From: Anaeramoeba flamelloides
Taxonomy: Eukaryota; Metamonada; Anaeramoebidae
Length of the DNA: 64,000 nucleotides
Assembly (NCBI GenBank): GCA_027625915.1
Contig: JANTQA010000021.1
Location: 3,224,001-3,288,000, forward strand
Reading direction: 5' to 3'
In this document: positions 1-11,200 of the stretch, one piece after another
How positions within the stretch are numbered: position 1 is the first letter of the stretch
Layout: each line of letters begins with the position of its first letter
Position numbers and translations under genes: made by a program
The notes under the pieces: generated by a model
Told to the model about the DNA's origin: nothing
Database searches by the model: none
Seen by the model: only the letters and a program-made list of their open reading frames with translations

Positions 1-770
1 TATATAAAGTTTGTATTGCGCCTTCTGGTAAGAAATAAAACCCATCATCAATCGTTTCATTTTTTTCTCTATTTAAATAGTTTAAAGCTAAATGATAATA
101 CAAGAAATTTTTGGGAATTACAATAAAAAAAAAAAATGTTTTAAAAGGTCGTGAAATAAAAAAAAAATATTTTTGTATTGTTTTTGGTTGTATTTTTTTT
201 TTCCTAAATCTATTAAGGTTGTATTTGATATTTAGAGATCTTTGTTGTTAATTATGTGTATGTGTGTGTGCAGGTGTATGTATGTATGATCGGGTTATTT
301 AATTCATTCTAAAATGAACAAAATATCTTAATTATTTGAGAAAAAAATAGTTTATTCACAATGAAAAATTATTTTCTATTTAAATTTTTTTTCTTTACAA
401 TTGTTATTTACATTTTTTCATCTATTTTTCCGTACATTCATTAATTTTTGATCCAGTTCTTTCTTTTTTGTGATTTTTAAATGTACTAGAATTATATAAA
501 TCAATTCATTTAGTTCATTTTTTCTTCTTTTCAAAGGTGGCTGGGGTATTAACTTTTAATTATGTTCAAGTTTGAATGTGTGTTAATTTGCAAGTTTTTT
601 GAAAATTTGATGTTAATACTTTGCAAAGCTAAACAGAACACTATCTCAAATTTAATAAAATCAAATTATAAACTAAATTGTGTTTCTTATTTTTTTTTCT
701 TTTCGTTTGCCTGTAAGAAATGATCCCCAAAAAAGATTTTTTGTTTTTTTTTTTATTTTTGAAGAAAGGA
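1..770. other. AT-rich stretch without a recognisable gene
   Basis: No open frame of useful length and no family match on either strand. If the NOT1 gene on the minus strand (1119-1739) is intact, this stretch would be part of its second intron, because the NOT1 reading direction runs leftward off the window. Confidence 0.5.
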
Positions 771-784
771 TGATTTGACAAAAT

Positions 785-1045
785 TGCGTTCTATTTGACG
801 TTAGGTTTTTTTTAATTTGAGCTTTAAGCCCAAAATTTGTTTAATTTTCGGTTTATTTCTCAAATTAAAAAAAACCTCCAGTTAGCTTTTCCAGAATTTA
901 AAAGAATTGAGTAAAAACAAAGATTTTTCTCTATTCTTTTGAATTATGGAAAAGCTCAGCACTCTACGGCACTTCCTAAACCCCTTAATTTATTGGGAGT
1001 TTTTTATCCTCGCTTTAATGTATGTAAGATTATCGCTCAAAAAGA
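785..1045. repeat. Modular hairpin repeat, copy 1
   Basis: Two adjacent hairpins followed by a conserved tail. The first hairpin has perfect 19-bp arms at 803-821 and 859-877. The second (about 883-957) has arms beginning AGCTTTTCC and ending GGAAAAGCT. The tail contains ACTCTACGGCACTT and then a segment ending near 1045 that is shared with the copies at 5041 and 14221. The right end lies within about 75 bp of the end of the recognisable NOT1 exon. Seen directly in the sequence; no transposase is encoded. Confidence 0.8.
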
Positions 1046-1118
1046 TTGTTTTTTCAAAATTCCAAAAATACAAAAGGATCTAACAAAAATGATAAACAAA
1101 AAAAAAAAAGATTGGTAC

Positions 1119-1739
1119 CTTGTTGTTGAATTTCCTTGTTGTTTGATTTTATCATGCTTGTCGCAATAATTATTTCCTGTGTTTTTGATAAATTTAAAGC
1201 CTTTGAAATCAAATGGATTAAATTCTTTGGTAAGATTTGAATTGATTCGATAGCAGTTACTAAAATATTAACAAAGTACGGTTTTTCAACAAGAAAAACT
1301 AGCTCTTCTTTTAATAATTTCCTGCACGAAGTTTCATTATCAGAAAGATTCAAAATTGAGGTAAAATTAATATTTGTGAAAAGGCATTTGATTAAATAAA
1401 CATAAATATCATTTCCATATTTTCCAATCAACTTTTTGTTTGTTTGTGGTTGTGTAAAAATAACATAGAAAAAGAAAAGGAAAAAAAAAAAAAAAAAAAA
1501 GAAAAGAAAAAAATAAAATTAAAATTGTTTGGAAAACAAAATAAGAAGGATCGTTTTGAATTTTTTTTTTTTTTTGTTTGTTGGGGATAAAAAAAAAAAA
1601 AAGAAAAGAAAAAATAATTATAATCAAAAAGGAATACTTGTTTAATTTCCAAAAGGTGCTTGTCAAAATTATTTGTTGTTAACGTTGAAACAAAAAAGTC
1701 AATTTGTGCGCTTAGAAGAATCGAAAAATTTGAAAGCAT
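1119..1739 (-). CDS. CNOT1: CCR4-NOT complex scaffold subunit NOT1, N-terminal part only
   Basis: NOT1 is the scaffold of the CCR4-NOT deadenylase, which shortens mRNA poly(A) tails and links to translational repression. Exon 1 (1739-1638, 34 codons from ATG) ends at donor GTATTC; exon 2 (1431-1119) follows acceptor AG at 1433-1432 in phase 0; a second donor GTACCA follows 1119. The joined 138 residues track the first 135 or so residues of animal CNOT1: an opening LSxxLSxQIxxxVxxLT-like helix, KCLFTNINF in the place of RCLFSHVDF, then KPYFVNILVTAIES, and LSKALNLSKTQEII in the place of LSKVLKLSKVQEVI. The rest of the expected 2000-residue protein is missing: nothing coding follows within the 1.1 kb to the window edge, and a hairpin repeat lies just beyond exon 2. 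Either the gene continues off the window across a long intron, or only a 5' fragment survives. Both exons are free of stops, which favours a living gene. Confidence 0.8.
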
Positions 1740-2451
1740 AAAAAGTCGAAAAGGATAAAAAAAAAAAATAAAAAATTTTTGATAATGTTATTGAGAAGTA
1801 AAAGATTTAGATTTGATATTTCCTTCTTTTAAACTTCCAGGGGGGTTAATTAAGATAGTATTAGTTTTATTTCTTGAGAGAAAATCCGAGATTTTGAAAA
1901 AACAAATCAGGTTTTTTAAATCTTTTTGAATTACCTCTTACAGAAATTGTTTGAAGAAAAAGAAGCCAAAAACTCGAAAATGTCTTACATACCATACCAT
2001 TTGTAAAGAACCAATGATCTCTCAAAAAGTTATCTTTTAGAAAAATTTTAATTTTTAAAAGATTCTATCACTCTTAAAACGTGATAAACAAAACCAAATT
2101 TGAATCTCCATTGTTATTGTTCACAAGTGAATACAAACAAAATGAAAAAATTTAATTTTGAAAAAGTTTGTTCATAAGAGAAATCTGGTATATCTAAACC
2201 TCTAATATTCCAGTTTTCTTTTTTATTGAAAGAACAGAATTGGTTATTTATCATATTAATTTAATACCGAATTATTTCAAATAGATTTTTAAAAAAAAAT
2301 CAAGAATAAAAAGAGTAAAAATATATGACCATGATTTACTATGAAAATGAAAATACCAAAACCTGTTTTTCCCATCATACACTCTAATCTTGAATCTCAT
2401 TCTTTTTCATTTTTTCTTTTTTTGCTTCAATAAAACTATTTTTTTTCTAAA
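1740..2451. promoter_or_regulatory. Divergent intergenic region between NOT1 and the 2452 gene
   Basis: About 710 bp separates the start codons of two divergently read genes, so both promoters should lie here. No recognisable core motif stands out from the A/T background. Confidence 0.35.
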
Positions 2452-4591
2452 ATGTCGAAAGGAGCAGAAGAATTTCTCAAGTCTCTCAATTTACCAACAC
2501 GAAAGCCAAGAGTTTCAAGGGTCTCACGATTAAGACAAAATCGAAGAACAACAAAAGAAACAAAGAATGAAAATGAAAAAGATGAGTCTCTAAAAAGCAA
2601 CCTAGGCGAACATTCAAAAACACGAAATAGAGAAGACAAAACAAACATACTGCTTAAAAGAACTTTGGACAAACTTTCTTCAACACGGGGTGGAAATAAA
2701 AACCTTCAATCTGATCTTCGAAGATTTGCAAGTCGTATTGGCGAAGATCTACCTTTAAATGAACAAGAAAAAGAGACGAGTCAAAATACTACAAATACAA
2801 AAACAGATACTAACAAAAAAGAAACGAATGATCCTAATCAGAGACCAAAACGCAAAAATACAAAAGACAAAAAGATAGATAATATTCTAAAATTTATTGA
2901 GTTAAGTCGAAAGAACCAAGATTCAAAAAAGATAAACACAAACACAAAAATAATAACAACAACAACAAGAACAACAGCAAACACAAATACAAATAGAAAA
3001 CAAATACTACCACCACCAACAACAACAAACTCAACAACAACAAACATAAAACCAAAAGAATTCAACACCAAGGATCAAAAGAATTTACAAAACACGACTG
3101 GCATTAACTCAAATCCTGATACAACAAACAAAACAATTACAAACAATAATTTGGAAAATAACAAAAAAATGAATCAAATGACAAACAAAAATGAAAAAAT
3201 CGTTAACACAACAAAAATGGAATCAAAAAATGACAACACTACTACAGAACAAGAGCCAACAACAAAAACAACAGACAAAACAGAAAAAATCGAACAAACA
3301 GAGAAAACAGAACAAACAGAAAAAATAGAGAAAAAAGAAATAGAAACTACAGCCCAAACAAAACCAAAAAATCTAGAAAAACAACAAAAAAGCACAGTTA
3401 CAACAAAAACAACCAACGAAAAAAGCAACCAAATTAACATTGTGAGAAATAACAATTCAAGAGCCAAACCAAAAAGTAACCGAACAGCAAAAGTAAAAAA
3501 ACAAAATTACATAAGGAAACAAAAAACAGAAATTCCACAAAAAATTAAGAAAGCAAAACAAATAATAATCATTAAGGGTTTCAAAATACAAAGTGGGCCT
3601 AATTCTTCTCCATTTCTACCATTCACCGACAAAGAATTTGTTTCGCCCTCTTTTAAAGGAAGCTTAATTAATAAAATATCAACTCTAAAGCAGAACGTTC
3701 AATTAACAAAAGATTTATATGAAAATGAAAATGAAAAGAAAGGAGAATATCCAAAAAGTTATTCTTTAGAGAAACGATTTAGAAATATAAGAAAACATAT
3801 GGATAACCAAAAAAAAGCCACCAATAGTTTAAATACAAATCGGCTACACATTGAAAAAATTAGACAAGAAGATTATAATAATACCAATGACCAAAATAAA
3901 CTACAAAGAGACCATTCCGAACAGTTAATACCAACCGTTAATTCAATACCCGTTCTTCCTTTACAAAAATCTTTCTCTTCGCCAAATAATCTAATAAACA
4001 ACGGAAAGAATATCGAAGTAACAAGCCCATCAAAAGGCACACAGCAAATTCCTATTAAAAATAAAAAATTACAAGAAATGCTAGGCATATCAATCAATGA
4101 TAAAACAAAAAAAATCCTAATAGCAAGAAAAAAACAAAAAGCAGAGGAAGAAAGGATTCTAAAAGAAATTGAACAGAAGAAAATTGAAGAAGAAAAACAA
4201 AGAGAAATCGAAGAAGAAGAAAAAGAAAAAGAACGGAAGAGGAAACTTGAAAAAGAAACTGAAATTAAACAAGAAGATTGGATTGCTTATGTTTTCAAAA
4301 AAAACCCCACAATTTTAGAACTTAGGGAAAGAATTATTCCCCTTACGCAACAAAAAAGGTTTGTAGTTATTCATAATATAATTTACTTCTTTTATTCTTT
4401 CTCTTTTATTACATTACGCGATTTGAAACCATTCCAAAACATTTAATTATAATAACGCACACAATAGCACTTGACCCATTACTATAAGCCCATAAACACA
4501 GTTTATTAAACTTCCTTTTCATTTTTTTTTTAATAGCTCAAAAAAACACGTGAACTATTTTGCAAAAAAAGTTAACCACCAAAAAAAGTGA
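2452..4591 (+). CDS. Thr/Asn/Lys-rich protein with C-terminal coiled coil, two exons
   Basis: Exon 1 runs from ATG 2452 to 4358. A donor (GTTTGT at 4359) and an acceptor (AATAG ending at 4536) join it in frame to a short exon 4537-4591 that ends in TGA and adds about 17 residues (SSKKHVNYFAKKVNHQKK in total at the junction). Without this splice the frame reads into T-rich intron-like sequence and stops at 4446. The protein would be about 653 residues. Residues 100-340 are extremely rich in Thr, Asn, Lys and Gln and likely disordered. Residues about 560-610 form a charged EEEK/EKER coiled coil. The segment after it (DWIAYVFKKNPTILELRER) is the most conserved-looking part. I recognise no domain and assign no function. 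The neighbour upstream is divergent NOT1. Confidence 0.7.
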
Positions 4592-5040
4592 AATATATTT
4601 TTTCTAAAGATAAGCATTAATAGGATCACAAAAACCTAAAAAATAAAAGTAAGATCAATTAATAAAAGAAAAAATGAATTATTAAAGATAAAATGGGGTA
4701 TCGATCACAATTCCAGTTTTCCTACAGCAATACTATCTTTTAACCAATGTTTTTTTCCTGAATTAACAGAGTATTAAAAATTTGTTGAGAAATTTGAAGA
4801 TTTTTGAGATCATACAAACTACTAATCAAAGTTCGATAAAAAAGAGGATCTAAATCGTTTTTGTTGATTTGATAGTAATAAAATGATGAATTATTCTTAA
4901 AAGTTAATTTTTTTCTTCTTTCAATTGTAATAAATTTTCATATTCAGTTTCCCTTAATGCTTATATTTAAAAAAGGTGTTGATCTTTTTTTCCACAATCG
5001 TGAATTAACAAAAAAAAAAAATTATTTATTTTTTATTATC
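4592..5040. repeat. Decayed repeat shared with 56270-56420
   Basis: The stretch 4610-4690 (ATCACAAAAACCT, then AAATGAATT) aligns with 56310-56370, and 4840-4900 aligns in reverse with 56370-56420 (TCAAATCAACAAAAA). The identity is too patchy to set ends. No gene seen. Confidence 0.45.
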
Positions 5041-5600
5041 AAAGAGAGTTGAATCAACAAAATTACTCCCCGTTTGCCGTTAGGTTTTTTCTTAATTTGA
5101 GAAATAAACCGAAAATTAAATAAATTTTCTTTTTATTTCTCAAATTCTGGAAAACCTAGGCACTTGACGGTACTTCCTGTTAGGTTTTCTTGAGTTTTCG
5201 GTTTATTTGTAAAATCAATAAATTTTCGTTAGGTTTTTTTGAATTTTCGGTTTATTAGAAAAATAGATAGATTTTCGTTAGGTTTTTTTGAGTTTTCTAT
5301 TTATTTGTGAAGTATTCTAGGTTTTTTTTACTTTTTGAAATAAACATAAAATTTTAATAAATTTTCGGTTTATTTCGAAAAGTAAAAAAAACCTAACGAA
5401 AATCAATAGTTTTTTTCAAATAAAATAGAAAACCTCAAAAAAACCTAGAACACTTAACAGATAAAACAGAAAACCCCAAGAAAACCTAGGTACTCTACAG
5501 AAACTCTACGGCACTCGACGGCACTTTCTGAAACTCTAAATTTATTTAGAGTGTCTTGCGCTGGCTAGAATGAAGGCAATATTATAACTCATTGAATAAC
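5041..5600. repeat. Modular hairpin repeat, copy 2 (largest)
   Basis: Contains several TTAGGTTTT ... AAAACCTAAC hairpins in series, including arms 5094-5108 with 5132-5146 (perfect 15 bp) and a large one at about 5319-5396 with a single bulge. The tail (GGCACTCGACGGCACTTTC and onward, 5509-5600) matches copies at 950-1045 and 14350-14450. Further low-grade similarity to 14480-14700 continues to about 6000, so the full element may be near 1 kb. Confidence 0.8.
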
Positions 5601-6462
5601 TTTTCTATTAAAAAAAAGAAAAAAAATTATTTTTAAAAAAAGACAAGAAATAGAGAAAGATAAGCATGAAATAAACTAGAATGGTTTTTATTCGTAAGGG
5701 TTAAGTGCTCAAGAGTTCTTAATCTGTTAAAGAGAGAGTTTTGAAGTGACTAAATTTGTGACTCCTAATTCAAAGAGTAGTCAAAAGAATCTTTTAATTA
5801 CAGTTATTAGAAGTATTTTAAACTCAATTTAGTTTTCTGAAATAAACGAGAATAAAATAATTGTAATAATAAAGTAAAAACTTGATTGAAAAAAATTTTT
5901 TTGCACTATAGGCATTGAATGGGTTGTTGGCTGTTTTCTTTTATGCCTTGGAAAATTCTGGATCGCTACCATACTTTATTGTAATAAAGAGGTTAGAATA
6001 TTTTACCAACATATAGATCAAATGAAAAAGGTTACTTTATCAAGTTTTAAATTAGAACTTTATTAGATATTCTACATCTATAAAGATCGAAATTTTTAAG
6101 AATAAGAATTGGATTTCCAAATTTTTCTTACGAGTTTTTTTTTTAGAAACTTTCACAAATCTTGTTTTTCACAAAATTTCAGTAAAAGATACCATCTCGA
6201 CAGCAAAATCCAGTCCAAGTAACGACTTGGCTGATTGTATGGAACTTTCAATTCGATTCACTTCGGTTCATTTCAAATTGCATCAGTTTAATTTAGTTCT
6301 TTTCAGTTGCATAAGCCCAGTTCGATTCGTTGAGGATCTAATCAGATTCAGTTAAGTTCGGTTTGTAGAAGATCTCATCAGAAACAAGTCTATCAATTCT
6401 TATAATGATTTTTTATACCTTTTATCTCTTCCCAAAATTTTTAAAAAAAAAACAAAAAGGGG
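5601..6462. other. Intergenic stretch, partly repeat tail
   Basis: The part 5640-6000 resembles 14490-14700 (for example TGAATGGGTTGTT in both). The part 6220-6380 is less AT-rich and holds imperfect reiterations of a CAGTTCGATTC-like unit. No gene recognised. Confidence 0.4.
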
Positions 6463-6545
6463 AGGAACCTAAGGAACCTAAGGAACCCAAGGAACCTAAG
6501 GAACCCAAGGAACCCAAGGAACCTAAGGAACCTAAGGAACCCAAA
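6463..6545 (+). repeat. Minisatellite, 10-bp unit AAGGAACCYA, about 8 copies
   Basis: Tandem units alternate AAGGAACCTA and AAGGAACCCA in an irregular order. The array lies in a non-coding space. Confidence 0.9.
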
Positions 6546-6650
6546 TAACTTATAAAAGGGGAATCTGGAAAAAGTAAAAAGTATAAAAAATAAAAAATGT
6601 TTTTTTTTTAAAACTCATTTATAATTTTTCTAATCATTTATCTTCTTTAA

Positions 6651-7231
6651 GGTATTTCCAAAAAAGTGGGGCATTTTTTTTTACAATTCATAAAAAATAA
6701 TCTTTTTTAGTGATGGTAATCATTAATCAAGTATACCAAATTAAGTTTATTATTTAAACCGATTGAACCAAACACTTATGTATATAATTCAAAGCATTTT
6801 AGTTGAAATATTCCCAAAAAATGAAAAAAAAAATCTCACTTTTTTTGGTTAAAGCAATGTACGACCAATTTCAATAAAAAACCGGAAATATCGAATGGGA
6901 ACAAATGATTTTTTAAACACAAAAACGCAGTTATATGTTTTTAATTATATTGTAAATTTTGTTGAGATTATACATGTTATGAAAACTGTTTTTTCGATCA
7001 AAAAGAAAATAATAAACACCAATTTTCACCATAAAAAAATATCCGATAAAATCGAGATCATAAATTTTAATATATTTTATTTCTGCAATACAATACTAAG
7101 AAACAAATTGAATTACTATCAAGAATCTATAAATGGTGGTTAATGATTTTATATATTTAAATCCTATTTTTGAAGAATGGGTTACATAAATATATTTTAA
7201 AATAAATTTGCCCCACATTCTTGGAAATAGC
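6651..7231. mobile_element. TIR element, family B, copy 1
   Basis: The left end GGTATTTCCAAAAAAGTGGG pairs with the inverted right end (CCCCACATTCTTGGAAATAGC), and TTAA lies on both sides (6647-6650 and 7232-7235), which would fit a TTAA-type target duplication. The interior aligns along its length with 8417-9014 and 53606-54419. The 82-codon frame at 6895-7143 is not kept in the other copies, so the element looks non-autonomous. Confidence 0.8.
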
Positions 7232-7235
7232 TTAA

Positions 7236-8196
7236 ATAATTAATATTATTTTTTTATCAATAAATATTTAAATAACATAATTAACATTTATTATTATTAT
7301 TTTTAAAATCATTCCTTAGACTTAATACATTACTCAATACCAATTCCAAAATAAACTCCATTTCAAAATTATTGACCCATTAAAAATCAAATTTTGAAAA
7401 TAAATATTTTTATAAATCGAAGTCATCTATTGTAATAAAAAAATTAATATTTTAATATTCAGTTCTATACACTAGAAATATTTTTTTTTCGTCTAAAAAT
7501 AAATTAAAAAAAAATAAATAAAAATTGGGCCATTTATTATGAAATTTAGTTTTGATTTATATATAAATAAATTGATTTGATTGGGAAAATAAAATATATT
7601 TCTCAATTTTTTTTAAAAAATGAATAAATTGTTGATTTTTTTCCAACTGTTCCTAAATATTTTTTATAAAATATATCGAATATGAAAGGATAGAATATAT
7701 AATCTCGGAATTTATTTAGTGGGGTATTGTAATGTTTGCTATTATAAAGAAATACGCCTGTAACAAATTTAAAATAAACTAAGAATTGACTTATTTGCTG
7801 TATAGCACCTTAGTTTTTTAATAATAATTTTTTGTTTTAGGTTAATAAAATATAACCATTTTCAAATCAAAATAATAATTAAAAAAAATTGAATGATACC
7901 TTACTAGAACAAAGTTTATTTTTAAGAATAATGCTTTATTTATTTATTTTTAACAAAGAGAAACATTCTAGATAATAGATGTACTATCGTTTATCATCGA
8001 AACTATAATTCGTTGACCAAAAAATAACGCTTTTAAAAATAAATAGAATAAAAAATAATAATAAAGATTACTTTTTTACTAATTTTCTATGTATTATTCT
8101 TATTAAAAAAAAAAAAAAAAAAACAAATTATAAAAAAATAGTTATTCAAATCTTTTATCAATTTCAAAAACTGAAGTAAGAAATAACCTTTCACAG
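7236..8196. other. AT-rich intergenic stretch upstream of RasGEF
   Basis: Nothing recognisable. A possible acceptor TTTCACAG ends at 8196, just before the LisH-coding exon, so a further upstream RasGEF exon cannot be excluded. Confidence 0.4.
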
Positions 8197-8202
8197 GAAT
8201 AT

Positions 8203-11200
8203 ATGCTACAATTGATTATGCAACACTTTGAATCACTTGGTCATAATGAATCACTCAATGCAATTGAAAATATTTCATCAACAAGATGTATTTTTTTTCC
8301 TTTTTTTATTGTATATTCTTGATATTTTAGATTTACTCTCTTCTAAATGAGAATTGAAAATAATTTTATATGAAATGTAGAAAATATAAAAAATTCAAGA
8401 ATGGTTTGAAAATGAAGGTATTTTCAAAAAAATGGGGGAATACCCAAAGAAATTTCCCATGTTTATTCTCTTTTAAAGTAACTCTGTTTGTAAATGGGTA
8501 ATATGAAATTCAGAGGAATATTAATACTATATGAATCAGTATTTATTGGGTGTATATTTTTCAAAATATGTCAAAATATCATCAAAAAACGGAAAAAAAA
8601 TTAAACACTTTTTTTGCCCAAAACAAGGTACTTTAAAAATTCAATAAAAAACGGACAATATAAGAAGAATTCAAATAATTTTTTAGAAAATAAAATGCTG
8701 TTATAAGATTTTATATTAGATAGAAAATTTTTTCGAGATTTAACCTCTTAGAAAAAAATTATTTTATTATCAAAAAGAAAAAAATAATCACCAATTTTCA
8801 ATACCGATAAAAAATATTATATAAAATTAAGAGATCAGTAAAATTTATCTCTTTTTTTTTAATTAAATTAAGGACATACAAATAAACAAATTGAATTAAT
8901 ATTATGACCCAATTTATGATAAATAACAATTTTGCATCTTTAAATAATAATATTAGAATTAAATTTATTAAAGACATATTAAAAACAAATTTAACCCGCT
9001 TTTGTGAAAACGGCTTATATCTTTTATCAAAGTACTATCTTTCAAATAAAAAAATTGAATTATTATGAAGAATCGATATATGATTGAATAAAAATTTAGA
9101 ATATTTAAACAATTTAAATTAGAATCTAGTTGAATAATAAATCCCAATTCAAAATTTTTAACACACCAAAATTCGATTTGTGAAAAAAAAAAAAAAAACT
9201 TATTTAATCAATTCAATAAGATTTACTAAATTAGAACCATTCACTAATTGAAATGTTAACACTTTTTTATAAATTACAATACTCACAAAACAATAAATAA
9301 ATAATTATCAATACAAATAAATCATGGTTGTGTTAAAAATTTTGGAGAGAGCAAAACAAACAAATACATTAGTAAATTTGTTGAAATTCTATTCGGAATA
9401 TTGATCGATCAAATGGTTAGATACTACCAACTAATTTTATTTGAGTTCTTCTATTTGGAACAACTTGACTTTAACATTATATCAATTGTTGAAAAAAAAA
9501 ATTGCTCGAACGAAACGAGTTTCGTATTTCAAAAAATGAAATGAAAAAAAAAAACTAAAAGACGAAAAAATGATTTTCATATTTTCCAAAAATCAAAATT
9601 ATCTCCAATTTCAATGAAATTGTATTATTGTGATTGTTTGTAACATTTTAGCTGTGTGGAAAATTTTGAATTTTAGTTTAGATTTTTGTAAATAAATTTT
9701 CTCCACTTTTTTGAAAATAGCTAATACTTTGAATCAATTTCAACAAAAATTTGATTTTTTCAAATATATTTTCAGTCATTTTAAAAAATAACCTTTCAAT
9801 TTAATGAAAAGTACTATGTAATTGTAAAGAAAAAAAAAAAAAAAAAACTGATTAAATACTTGATATTAATTTAAAATCTAGTTAATTTAAATAGAAAAAT
9901 TAAACAAATAAAATGAGTTAATATCATCTTATCTTTGATCGGTTAATAATTATTAGAGGTTTTGATGATAACATATATTATCGTGATATTAACAATTAAT
10001 TCGCGATAATATTAAAAAAATCGCGATTAGACCTACTTTATCACGAAAAATCATAAAATCCCGATATTCTACATTATCACAATAAAAGAAAATAGCCAAA
10101 AAATGAAAAATTATTTTTTTTAAATCACATTATAAAAAAATATCTTGACTTTTACAAAGGTTTTCTAATTTTACAAACTTTCCCCTTTAATAAATGTTAG
10201 AAAGTGTTTGCAAGAGCTGTTAATTATCTTCAAGTGTTTGAAAGTTTTGAAAGACCGAAAACTTTTCTAAACGGAATAAGATTTTTTGTTTGTAGTTAGA
10301 ATACAAAATTTTTTTCTTTTCATTTTTTTTTTTTTTTAACAAAATATAAAATCTCAAACAAATTTTATGATCAAACTAATAATAACCCATTTCAATGATA
10401 CACTTGAATCTAAAATAGATGTGTTTTTTTTAAATGGATTTATTACCTTCACAAGTTAAATAACCAAAAAGAATAAAGAGTAATTTTCATTCTTATTGGT
10501 GATCGATCAAAAAAAACCCTCTAACCTCTAATTGTGCTTTCTGTCGAATACAAAGATATGAAGAAGAAGAAGAAAACAAATGTACAAAAAATCTAAATAA
10601 TTGGTGATAATGTGACTAGGTTGTTGTAGAAATCTTTTGAAAAGTTATCCAACTCCTTTCAGCTTTCATAGAATAAAGAAATTTTTTTCACACAAGGAAC
10701 ACATTCTTTAAAGAATGAGGTGAAGGGCTGATTGTTTGAGAAAGTTCTTTTATTCAACACAATTTACAACATCACGATTTACTGTGAAAATATTTATTTA
10801 TCCACAAATATTACGTTTGTTGATGTTCTAAAAGGATCCATAGGTTTGTCAGTCCAAACCAAACGGAAATATAATAAAACACTTTGATCTGATCCTTGAT
10901 TGAATCAAGTATTTTTTTTGTTGTTTTCTTTAAAGAATAACTTTTAATCACATAATATATTTTTTGATCAAAAAAAATTTCATTGTAAAAATATTGCTGA
11001 ATTAGCCCAAAATCCATCAACTATTATATCGCAATTAAAAAGTAATAGCGATATTTTGACATTTATCACGATTTTAAAATATTTATCGCGATCTTATAGA
11101 ATAAAGCGATTTGTTATTTTATCGCGATAAATATTGAATATCATGATTTTCTTTAATATTGCGATATGATAAAAATAATCGCGATTTTTGTAACTTTATC

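Noticed and set aside
1428-1666. Minus-strand frames continuing past NOT1 exon 1
   Set aside because: They are poly-Phe/Lys readings of the T- and A-rich intron; the NOT1 match resumes only after the acceptor at 1432.
6895-7143. 82-codon plus-strand frame
   Set aside because: It lies inside a family B element and is not kept in the other two copies.
8176-8196. Possible 21-base intron (GTAAGAAAT...TTTCACAG) before the LisH exon
   Set aside because: Too short for a spliceosomal intron compared with others here; the ATG at 8203 can serve as start.
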